A DNA stretch of 64,000 bases. It comes from Telmatobacter sp. DSM 110680 (GTDB lineage: Bacteria; Acidobacteriota; Terriglobia; Terriglobales; Acidobacteriaceae). Where the stretch lies: the NCBI RefSeq assembly GCF_039994875.1, contig NZ_CP121196.1, positions 5,890,001-5,954,000 of the forward strand. Direction: 5' to 3'. The translations under genes and the position numbers were made by a program. Shown here piece by piece: positions 17,174-29,100 of this stretch (positions are counted from its first letter, which is position 1; each line of letters begins with the position of its first letter). The notes beneath the pieces are model-generated. The model was not told where the DNA came from, did not search any database, and saw only the letters and a program-made list of their open reading frames with translations.

Positions 17174-20100
17174 TCAGTTTCCCGAGAGCGAAAGAGTCTG
17201 CGTGCCGGCCTGGGTGTTATCAGTGACTGAGAGGTTCGCGGACACGGCCTTTCCTCCAGAATTGAATGTCACCGAGATGGTGCAACTCTTACCCGCAGCG
17301 AGCGAACTCGACGCACTGGGGCAGGTGTTAGTTTGCACGAAGTTGCCTGGGTTCGCACCCGTGAAGCCTATGCTGATGATGATTAACGGCGTTGTTCCCG
17401 TGTTGCTGAGGGTCACAGTTTTGGGTGAGCTGCTTTTGCCGGAAGTGACCGTCCCGAAACTCAGGCTTGCTGGAGAGAGGGTCGCAACTGCATAGACCGC
17501 GTTTACGGCCTTTGTCACTGGCGCAGCTGCTGAGTAGTTCGAGTTCCCTGCCTGATTGGCAGTCACCGAACAGGTTCCCGCGCCACTGGTCATCGTGTAG
17601 TTTGCACCTGCATTACTGCAAGCCCCCGAACTCGTGAAGGTCACCGGGTTCCCGCTCGCGCCGCCTGTAGCCGCCACGGTAAAGCTGCTCTTGTAGACAG
17701 CGCTCGCCGGAGGATTAGTCGTGAAGGTTATTGTCTGCGCGGCTTGGGTTGCGGTTACAGTCTTCGTAATTGGCGCCGCCGCCGCGTAGCTGGCATTGCC
17801 CGCCTGGTTGGCGATCACGGAACATGTTCCCATGCCGCTCGTCATTGTGTAAGTTGCACCTGCATTGCTGCATGCCCCGGAACTTGTGAAGGTCACCGGA
17901 TTTCCGCTCGCGCCGCCCGTAGCCGCGACGATGAAGCTGCTCTTGTAAACAGCACTCGCCGGAGGATTGGTTGTGAACGTGATGGCCTGCGCGATCGGGG
18001 TCGCAGTTACAGTCTTAGTAACCTGTGCGGCTGCCGCGTAGCTGGAATTGCCTGCCTGGTTGGCAATCACCGAACAGGATCCAGTGCTGCTGTTCATCGC
18101 GTACGTTGCCGTGCCCGGCGTCGTACCCGTAATGCTGCAGACCCCGGAACTAGTGAAGGTCACCGGATTCCCGCTCGCACCGCCCGTTGCCGCTACCGTG
18201 AAGCTGCTCTTGTTGGCAGCGCTGGCCGGAGGATTGGTGACGAACGTGATCGTCTGCGGGATCAGAACCAACGCACTCAGCATGACCGGCTGCGGACTGC
18301 CCGGAGCATTGTCCATAATCTGCAGGGTCGCAGACTGTGGCGTGTAGTACGGACCCGCAACGAAAGCGATCGTGATCGTGCAGCTTTTCCCAGCGGCTAA
18401 CGGATTCGGACAGAGATTCACTGCGACAAATTCGTTGGAGTTTCCTCCCTGCACGATCGATAGAACAGGTTGGTTGATGGTGACGGGTGCCGTTCCGACG
18501 TTGGACACCGTGATGCCCTTGGTCGTGATGCTTCCTTGAGGTACGGTGCCAAAGTTGATGCTGGCTGGAGATACGGTGACTACGGGTCCGGTCGCATTTA
18601 CAAACTTCGTCACCTGCGGCGCCGCGGAGTAGTTCGTATTGCCCGGCTGGTTGGCGATCACCGAGCAAGTTCCAGTGCTGTTGGTCATAGTGAAGGTGGC
18701 GCCCACATTGCTGCACGATCCCGCACTTGTGAAGACTACCGGAAGCTGGCTGGTGCTTGTGGCAGCGACCGTGAAGATGCTGTTGAATGCGGCGCTCGCC
18801 GGAGGATTGGTCGTGAATGTGATCGTTTGACCTGACTCTTGTATGGTCAAAGTCCCGCTCACATAAAGGAACGAGTAATTGGCCGCAGCCAAAGATCCGG
18901 TTGACACCGTGATCGGATATGCGCCGGCATTGCTCGCCGATGTGGCAGTGGTCGAGAGCGCGGGGGCGCCGCTCACCACAGCAGGCGTTTCGCTGTTCAC
19001 AAAGCCGCTGTACGTATAGGTCAACGCAGGAAGCGACTGCCCGTGTGTAATCGTGAAGCTATTCGCGGTCACTTTAAGCACCGCAGGATAGATGATGAAT
19101 GACTGTGTCGCCGATGCAGCGCTGTAAGTGCCGTTCCCCGGAGCCGACGCTGTTATTTTGCAAACACCAACGCCGATGATCTTGCCGCTCGTCGTGCACG
19201 GACCTGATGCCGCGAAGCTGACTTGAAGCCCGGAGGATGACGATGCGCTCAACAAGAACGAATTGCCATACTGCGAGTTCTGTAAGGGCGCAAAGGTGAT
19301 CGTTTGTGCCGATGTATTGGATCCTGCCGGCAGAATCATGAATGTTCCCGACACAGAATTGGCTGCATTGAAGACATCTGTGCCCGGTTGCGAGGCGGTG
19401 ATCGTGCAACTTCCCGTGTTGTTGAGTGCGACCGTTGCCGAGGAGACGCCGCCGCTTGCGATTGGCGTGACGGACTGGTTGACGATGGCGCAAGGTCCCG
19501 CCGCATTGAAACTCACCTGCAACCCATTCGGATTGCCTCCCGACATCGAGGTAGCCGTGACGATGGTTTGTGTTGCCGAGAGAACAACAGAACTCGGCAG
19601 AGGACCGATGTTAATGGTCTGATCGTTCTTCAGCACCGCCGGGGGTGACGGTGGGCTCTGGCGTTGCGTCGGATCCAGTGTTACCGGCGCGAGCGTCGTC
19701 GAAATCGTGTAGACCACGGTCTGCGAAGTCAGGTCCGGATTGGTGTCGATAAACTCCGTCGCCGGCGGGTTGCCGCTGACACTGCCAATTGCGATAGGAG
19801 TCGCGCCATTAGAACTGCGATAGATCGTGTAGGTCTGGACCACGCCAAACACTGGCGCATTCCAGTCGACTCTTACGCCTTGGGATATGGGTGTCTCAGT
19901 GGGAGCAGATGGTGGCCGGACGACAGAGTTGGCCGTTTCGTAGGTCAGCTCGGTTGAGAGTGTGCCGCCGCTGCCGAGCGTAACGTTGCCGCCACTGCCA
20001 AGCGCGATGGTTCCACCACTGCCAAGCGTTACGTTGCCGCCGCTGCCCAACGCAACAACTCCGCCACTGCCCAGAGTCACATTGCCGCCGCTGCCAAGAG

Positions 20101-23100
20101 TGACAGTTCCGCCGCTGCCAAGAGTGATCGTGCCGCCACTGCCGAGCGTCACATTGCCGCCACTGCCGAGCGTCACATTGCCGCCGCTGCCCAGTGCAAC
20201 GATACCGCCACTGCTGCCGAATGTGTACGAACCTCCGGCTGCGATCACGACCGGACTTCCACCGCTCGGCGTGACCGTGCCGCCACTGCCCAACGTCACT
20301 GTTCCGCCGCTGCCAAGGGTGACGTTGCCGCCGCTGCCAAGTGTGATGGTGCCACCGCTGCCAAGCGTGACGTTGCCGCCACTGCCAAGCGTCACATTGC
20401 CACCACTCCCAAGCGTCACCGTTCCGCCGCTACCAAGGGTCACGTTTCCGCCACTTCCAAGAGTGACGTTCCCGCCGCTGCCGGAAAGATCGCCGCCGCT
20501 GCCAAGCGTGACTGTGCCGCCGCTGCCCAACGTGACATTGCCACCGCTGCCAAGCGTGACTGTGCCGCCGCTGCCCAACGCGATCGTTCCGCCGCTTCCC
20601 AACGTGACGTTCCCGCCGCTGCCTAGCGCAACCGTTCCGCCGCTGCCAAGCGCGATGGTTCCACCGCTGCCAAGAGTGACGTTGCCGCCGCTGCCTAGCG
20701 TCACATTTCCACCGCTGCCGAGAGCGATAGTTCCACCGCTGCCCAGCGTCACGTTGCCACCGCTGCCTAGCGTGACATTGCCACCGCTGCCCAGCGTGAT
20801 GGTGCCACCCGCGCTGTCGAGGGTGTAAGAGCCGCCAGTCGAAGGAATCGTGACCGTGCCGCCACCGTTTCCGAGAGCAATCGTCCCGCCACTTCCCAAT
20901 GTGACCGTGCCACCGCTACCCAAAATGACGTTGCCGCCGCTGCCCAGGGTGATGGTGCCACCGCTGCCCAGCGTTACATTGCCACCACTGCCCAAAGTCA
21001 CAATTCCGCTGCTGCCTGGGGTTACAACACCACCGCTGCCCAGCGTTACATTGCCGCCGCTTCCTAGCGTGACGTTGCCACCACTGCCCAGGGTGATTGT
21101 CCCTCCGCTGCCCAGAGTCACGTTGCCGCCGCTGCCAAGAGTCACGGTGCCACCGCTGCCTAAAGCAACCGTGCCACCGCTACCGAGAACCACATTTCCA
21201 CCGGCGCCGATGTTCAACGGAGCGGCAGAGGATCCGAATGAAAGCACGCTCGCCAACGACGCGAATTCTCCACCCGTTGCGCCGACCTGACGCAGGTCCA
21301 TGTTTGTGAGGTCGTTGAAACCGCGCATCTGGGCATTCAGTTGGCCATCGAAGTTGATGTCCTGACCGTTCGACCACGGCGGCGTTATGGGTGCAATGGA
21401 CGCATCAACACGATAGGAGGAGTCGCCAGCGAGAGGCGTTCCGTCGCAGTGCCGCGTCGCGGGACTGGCCGAAATCCCTGGAGCGACAGGAACATACCAC
21501 GCCGACGTTGGGAATGTTGCCGCTGCGCTTGAGACATCAGTGAGCTGAGAAATCGAACCCGCCGAACTCTCGTTCAGAGTGGTCAGAGTCTGGTTTGAAA
21601 ACGCGACGGCCTGACTCGGCCCGACCAGATCGAGTTGGAAGAGATAATTCATCACGCTCTGATAATTCGGCTTGCAATTAGCCTCGAACGTAGGAACGTA
21701 ATTGCCGATAGCGCCGTCGTAGTAGAGCCCACCGTGACTCAAGCCGAGTGTGTGGCCAATCTCATGGAACAACGTACCCGCGATCACATTGGCCTTCTTG
21801 CTCATATCCTGATTCGGAGCTGTGAGCCACAGGCCCAGCGTGACAGCTGAATCAGCGCCGCCGAGATCCGAATAGCCGGAGATGCTTGTAATCGTGCCGG
21901 AAGTGAGTCCGATTACCGGTTCAGGCAATGAGTTATTCGGATAACTCCAGTTGGGAACACCAGGAGTATTCAAGCTGATGGTTTTCGAATCAGCACAGCC
22001 TGTCGTGTTGTAGACACCGTTGAGGCTCGGATTCCCCAACACGCCGGAGATCGTGACACGACTCGGGCATTGATTAATTCCGGTGCCTCGGTCGGCGGTG
22101 CTTATCGTTGTCACGCCGCTTGCCACTTGAATCGACGTCAATGTTCCATAGCGCGTGTTCCATGCTGGAACTGCCAACGAATGGCCGAACAGAACGTAGT
22201 GATAGCTATCCTTTTGTCCGTACGCGAAACGTGTGGTGCAATCGCCGCCTGTAACGCATGAGGCAAGATTGCGCGGCCACAACTTTGAGATCTCCAAGCT
22301 ATTCTTCCAGCCGATCACTCCCGGCTGGCTGGGGAACTGGCACAATGGCTGCCCCGGAGCATCCGTGCAGGTATCCTCGGGCACAGCATTTCCGATTTGC
22401 AGATGCAATTGCACGCCGCTCGCAGCGAATGCCTGCTGCACCATCGCCAGTGGATCATTCCCACTGATGTCGGGCGAGGGGAATAGATTCTCCAGTCCTG
22501 GTCCGGAAGCGCACGAACCGTCAGGATTCACAGTAGTGCACATGTAGTCGAGTTGAACGAACAGATCTTTTTCGCCGTGTTTTGCTCCCGGCAACGGCAC
22601 CCACGATCCACTCTTGACGTCGTAGTACCCCGGCTGTCCCGCATGGAAATCACCCGCAGCTGGGCCGGCTTTCCATGCATCGAGAATTCCGTCGTTGTCG
22701 CTGTTGTTCACAAGAGTGCTGAGAATTACAGCTTCATAAGCGCTGCCGGTATTCAACGTCGCGTTGAACTGGTTCGCCTGTCCAAGCGTCACCGAATTAA
22801 CGCTGTTGTTCCACGTTCCACCGCTCGCGAAGATGTTCGTATTCTTGCCGGCTCCGTTCGCTCCGCCGACGGCGTCATAGAACCCCTGCACAACCTGCAT
22901 TCCAGCGGTCGTTGGCACGGCAGAGCCGTCGTATATGACCACTGACTTCAGTGGGAAATTCGGGGAGAGCACGCGGTAGATCACGACCAGACTTGCACCT
23001 TCTGTAACCGGCAATGCACTTCCCCCGCCATCAGGCAAAGAGACACTGTGCGTACCCGAGGCATAGCGCACGCCATTCGCCTGCGCAGCAAAATAAAGGT

Positions 23101-26100
23101 TCACGTCAGCGCGATACATACGCAGCGTGCCCGTAAGCACTCCATCTGTATAGTTCGGGATGTCGGTGCCTATTTGCTGGCCGGTGATGGAGTATCCGCG
23201 GAAGGTTCCGTTGGCAGACGAAGGTGACGCTGTATTCTCGATCGTCTCCCAATACAGGAAAGCATCAATGATGTCGGCGCCGTCTGGAACACCCTGGCCC
23301 CCACTGGTGATGGTGATATTTCCCGTAGCAACGCCGCCGATGCCGGTTCCGCGCAGCGTGACGCCCGCAGAGGCGTAGTCGCCGGTGACGAAGTAGTTGT
23401 TCTCGAGCAGAAGCGGGTTCGGTGAGGGTGGTTGCGGCTGTCCCGTTGAAACGAGCAAATTGACTGCTGATCCGACGCTGACTTGAGTGCCGGCTGCGGG
23501 GGTTTCGCTGATCACACTGCCCGAAGGCACGGTGTCGCTGGATTGAGTCGTGACTGTTCCCAGCACCAGGCCCGCTCCGGAGATAGGCGTCGCCGCCGCT
23601 GTCTGCGTCTGCCCGACCACATCCGGCACGACCACCATGCTGACACCCTGGGTGGTTTGGCCAGTACCGCTCAAGTTGATGGTTTGTGCAACCGGAGGGT
23701 TGCCGTTCAGAGTGTTGTCTGTGAAGACCGCAGTACCCGTGAAATAGGTAGCGGAGGGTGGCGTAAAGCTGAAGCTCTCATTGCAGACTGCACCTGGAGC
23801 CAGGGGAAATTGACTCGCGCAATCGGTGCTGTTGTTCTGGGTGAAACCACCACCGAGGTTCAAGGCCAGTGAACCCGTCAGCGACTGGTTGCCAATATTC
23901 TGAATTGAAACCAACTGCGGGCTATCTGTGCTGGTGCTGTCCACTTTTGTCGTGGCGAAGCTGAATGAAGGCGTCTGCGACCGGCTGATTTTGACGACCT
24001 GGTTTCCCGTCTCTTCAGGAATGAAGATATCGCCACTCGCATCCACTGCGATTCCGAATGCAAGCAGATTGCTGATCGTGATCTGGCAGGCGCTGTTATT
24101 GCAGCCGGCTGGTACCTCGACTACCTTGGGCGCTTCATCTGCGACGTAGATGTTCCCCGCCGCATCTACTGCCACCGCTTCTGGTTGAACCCATCCAGTT
24201 CCCACCGAGATCTGGCAACTGCTGCTTGCGCAACCCGAGGGAATCTCCACTACTTTTGCAAGACCAAAATCCGCGATGAAAAGATCGCCCTTGGCGTCCG
24301 CCGCTAAACCGATCGGATTGGAACCCGGCGGGTTGTATACGACGCTCGGAGCGCCGCCGTTGGCTGGAACTTTGACGACTTCACCGTTGAAACTGGCAGC
24401 GAATACATCGCCCAGTCCATCGACAGCGACTCCCAATTGTGCGCCCGGCGGATTACCAGTAAGGTTTTTCTGACAACTGGCATTCGTGCAGCCAGCCGGA
24501 ACCTCGACCACCGTATTCAAGTTGTTATCTGCGATGAAGAGATCGCCCGCCCCATCCACTGCGAGACCTTGCGGATATTGAAGCCCAACGCCGAGCGTAG
24601 ACGTAGCGCCGTTGGCTGCAACCTTTACCACCTGTTGATTGATGCTGTCGGCGATAAAGACATCGCCCGCCGCGTCCACCGCCACGCCGTTCGGTTTTGC
24701 CAGAGAGATGTTTCCGGTATTCACCGTGGTCTGCGTTCCAGAACCGATGGCGAGCAGTGGCCCCTGACCGGCGCCGTAGATTTGCGCGGAGGCGAGAGAA
24801 TTGCCGCCATTGTCGAGAACTTGCACTGCGCCCATGCGCAGTCCCGGTGCAAGCGGTGCGAACTTCACGTTGACGAGGCACGAACTGCCGGCGGACACAC
24901 TACCAACACACGTGCTGCCACTGCCCAGAGTGAAGTCCAGCCCAGTTGCTCCTTGCGTGACAACCTGGGTGGCGCCGAAGGTTGTCGCCGACGGAGCGGA
25001 ATAGCTCAAAGTAATGGTGTTGTTGCACGGTGCAGGAGAACTCTGGCCCGAAGAGCAAACATTTACGTTGCCGAAGGGGCCGTATTCAACCACGCGATTG
25101 TTTGACTTGTCGGCCACGTAGAGATTGCCGCTGCTGTCCAAAGCCACTGCTGCCGGATTAGACAAGCTGTTGGCGTTCGTGTGCGCGCCGGAACTGGTAA
25201 AGCTGCCGCCCTGCCCGTAGACTCGCGTTGCGGTCGTGCTGCCGAAGGGATAGAACAGTACCCGGTTGTTATTGTAGTCACTCACATAAAGATTGCCGCT
25301 GCTGTCCAGCGTGACTGACTGCGGGTTATTTAAGCTGCTAGCAGTAACCCCGGCGTTGTTCGCCGCACCGCTGGTGAAGCTACCGTTCTGCCCGTAGACC
25401 TGCGTCGCGGTGGTGCTGCCGAAGGGGTAAAACAGTACCCGGTTGTTATCGCTGTCGGCCACATAAAGATTGCCGCTACTGTCCAGGGTGAGGGCAAACG
25501 GATTATTCAAGCTACTGGCGCTGATCCCGCTGAGGTTCGGCCCCGCTGAGGTCAAGTCGCCGGCCTGCCCGTAGACCTGCGTCGCGGTCGTGCTGCCAGC
25601 GGGATAGAACAGCACTCGGCTGTTAAGAGTGTCGGCCACGTAAAGGTTACCGTTGCTGTCCAAGGCGACAGACTGCGGGCCATTTAAGCTGTTGGCGCTG
25701 GGCGCGCCGCCCATATTTTGATAGTTGGTGGTGAAGTTGCCGTTTTGCCCGTAGACCCGTGTGGCGGTGGTGCTGCCGGCAGAATAGTAGAGCACCCGAT
25801 TGTTATTTTCGTCGGCGACATAGAGACCGCCGCTGTTGTCAACGGCAATACCATAGGGATTATTCAAGCTGTCGGCACTGACTCCATCGTAGTTCCCGCC
25901 TCCGGTGGTGAAGCTGCCGCCCTGCCCGTAGACGCGTGTCGCGGTAGTGCTGCCGGCGGGATAGAACAGCACTCTGCTGTTCTGTAAGTCGGCCACGTAG
26001 AGATTGCCGTTGCTGTCCACAGCGAGATTTTCTGGTTGATATAAGCTGTTGGCGCTGGTCACACCGTATCCGGTGGAACTGGTGAAGCTGCCGTTTTGCC

Positions 26101-29100
26101 CATAGACTACGCCCGCAGTGATGGGCTTCAGGGTTCCGGACTGCGTTGCTCCGGGAGCAACGAAGCTCGCCGTGGCGTTCGATGCTGAGTTCATTGTGAC
26201 GTTGCAAGTTGGGTTCGCGCCCGAATTAGCGCATACGCCGCCCCAGCCGGCGAATATCGAGTTTCCGGAGGGCGTCGCGGTCAGCGTCACGCTTGTTCCG
26301 CTCGTATAGTTCGCGGTGCATGTTCCGGTGATGACCCCGTTGGCCTGGCTGCAGGTGATCCTCGACAGATTGTCGGCCACTGTTCCCGAACCGGTGCCCA
26401 CTTCGGTCACGGAAAGCGTTACATTCGACACGAGCGCGAAATTGGCGATAGCGTTTGAGGCTCCGTTCACGGTTACGGCACAGGTCGGGGTCATGCCTGC
26501 GTTTGCGCATGAACCGCCCCAGCCCGCAAACGTAGATCCCGCTGCCGGATTCGCCGTCAGCGTGACTATTGTCCCGTTCTCGTAGCTTCCCGAACACGTT
26601 CCGGTGGTGCTCCCATTCGAGCCGCTGCAGCTAATCTGATTCGAATCGTCTGTCACCGTGCCGCTACCGGAGCCGGCTTCCGCCACCGTCAATGTGTAGT
26701 CGATTGCCGGAATAATGCCGCTAACGTCGACAAGGAACTGCTGCGTGGAAATGCTGCCATTCAGATTGTTGTCATTGATCCAAATAGCGCTTACCCAAGG
26801 GTCTCCGGGGCCGCCGTCCTTCGCCGCGAAGACGAGGCTGAAGTTGCAGCTTTGACCCGGCGCCAGCGAAAAGCTAGTGCTGCAATCGGGAGGATTGCCG
26901 TTGAGGTCGACCTGATACCAGAAGTACGGGAACGACATCCCAGACGAGTTCAATGTCTGAGTGCCAGCATTCAGAATGGTGAAGGATTGCGGACTGCTGA
27001 CCATGCCGTCAGCCTCGCTCGGAAAGGTCTCGCTCGGCGTCTGTGTCCCGGCCTGGTTGATCTTCAGGACCTGGTTAGTGGTCGCATTGGCGACGTAGAC
27101 TTCACCGGCTGCATCCACAGCTACGTCATACGACACATTTCCGCTGAGCAATGCAACTTCGCAGGTGTTATTAGCACAGCCGGCCGGAACTTCCAGCACC
27201 TCGCCGCCGCCTAGCCCGGAATCCGCAACATATACATCGCCTGCCGCATCCACTGCCACACCGTGCGGATAAAGCCATCCGCTGCCTACTGCAATCTGGC
27301 AGCTGTTGACGGTGCAGCCAACGGGCATTTCCAGGACCTTTCCGAGGCCACTGTCAGCGACGAAGAGATCGCCGGCGGCATCGATCGCCAAGCCGGACGG
27401 ACTGGACCATCCGCTACCCACGGAAATCTGGCAACTGCTGGTTGCGCAACCTGCGGGAATCTCTATGACTCCGGCGATTCCGTCGGCGATGAAGAGATCG
27501 CCCATCCCATCCACGGTCAGGCCGACAGGGTCAACGCCGGCAGGGGCGCCTACAGCCGCCTTGTACACCACTGTCTGGCAGGCGCTTGAGGTGCAACCGG
27601 CCGGAACCGCCAGAACCTCTTGCAAACCGGTGTCGGCAATGAAGAGACTGCCCGCGCCGTCAACGGCCAGAGCCTGCGGTGAACCGAGTCCAACCCCCAC
27701 GGTACTGGTAGTGCCATTCGCAGGAAGCTCAACCACGCGTCCGTTAGTGGGATCCGCTATAAACAGATCGCCCGCCGCATCCGTCGCCATGGCTCGAGCG
27801 TTGAAAGTGGGGGGAGCGTAACCCGGAATGCTCACTACGTTCTCTAGAGACGGGCCGTCGAGAATTGAACCGCCGCTAATCGTCGGACTATAGACCAATT
27901 CTGGCGCCTGACCAGTGCCATAGATCAGTTGGGTCGCCAACACATTGCCGCTATCGTCGAGGAGTTGCACCGCTCCCATGCGCAAACCAGGCGCGAGAGG
28001 TGCGAAGGTGACGTTTACAGTGCAAGAGGTTACGGCTGCTGAGCAGGTGCTGCCGCTGGCCTGCTGAAAATCGAGGCCTGTTGTACCCTGCGTCACCACC
28101 TTGACCGAGCCGATGGTCGTACTCGACGCGAAGGTGAAGTTCACCGGCAGCGTGTTGCTGCATGGCGACGGCGTGGACTGCCCAGATGGGCAAACGTTGA
28201 TGTTGCCAAAACCGTGAGGCGTGAAGGAAAAGCCCATCAGCTCATTCTGCTGAAAGCTTCCGCCGGTGGCAGCGGTGAAGCCTATGTACGCATTTCCGCT
28301 ATTCAGATTGATCGAATTGGTGATGTTGTAAGGACCTGCGATGATCGGCGTCGAGCCGGAGACGGGCGTATGCGTCCCAGGAACGAAGACCGGATCGAGA
28401 TAGACGTAGATGTAGTTCGCCGGCGAATCATTGGGACCGTTGTAAACGACGACAACTTGGTGCGGGCTACCATCCGCGATGGTGACCCTGCCGGCGCCGG
28501 ACGAAGCGGTGGGATAAGAGGCGATGGCGTAGATGCCGCCTAGATTGACCATGCAACCCGTCGGCACGAGAGGGCTGACGGAGTTGTCCGTATAGTGGGC
28601 AGGTGAGTTCGCGAGCCCGGCCCCGCAACTTTGCAAAGCCAGGTGGCTGTCGTCGTAGTAGCCCGCGAAAATGTCATACGGATCGAACGAGTCTGCAAAC
28701 GTGTCGGCTTCAAGCGCGACGCTATTGTCGATCGCGGCATAGCCGAGACCACCGCCTGAGCCGCCGAGGATATTCAGACCCCCGCCGGTTGAAAACGTAT
28801 TGGTGATGGTGTCTGTTCCGCCGCCGAGGGAGTTTTGAATGACGAACGCGAGCCCATCGCCATAAGGAGAGGATCCTGGTGTGATCTTGAAGGCGTACCA
28901 GGCGGTGAAGCCGCCCGCGACGTTCTGCGGGGTTGAGTACCACACGCTTGACGATTGACTCTGGACATTTTGCTGCGTCAATTGCAGCGCATATGCCGAT
29001 CCAGTGGTCGCATTGGGATCAATGATGGTGGTGTACGAGTTGTCCTGGACGAAGCCGAGACCACCGTTTGCGTTATTGAAGCAGAAGAGCACGCCGGATG

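Noticed and set aside
19964..21215. Possible CRISPR-like array from the regular short repeats
   Set aside because: There are no unique spacers; units are contiguous, in frame and encode a regular peptide within a long gene.
19962..21290. Proline-rich plus-strand frames with PPLPxVT repeats
   Set aside because: They are the antisense reading of the 24-bp GSGG array in the giant gene; the repetition simply keeps the opposite frame open.
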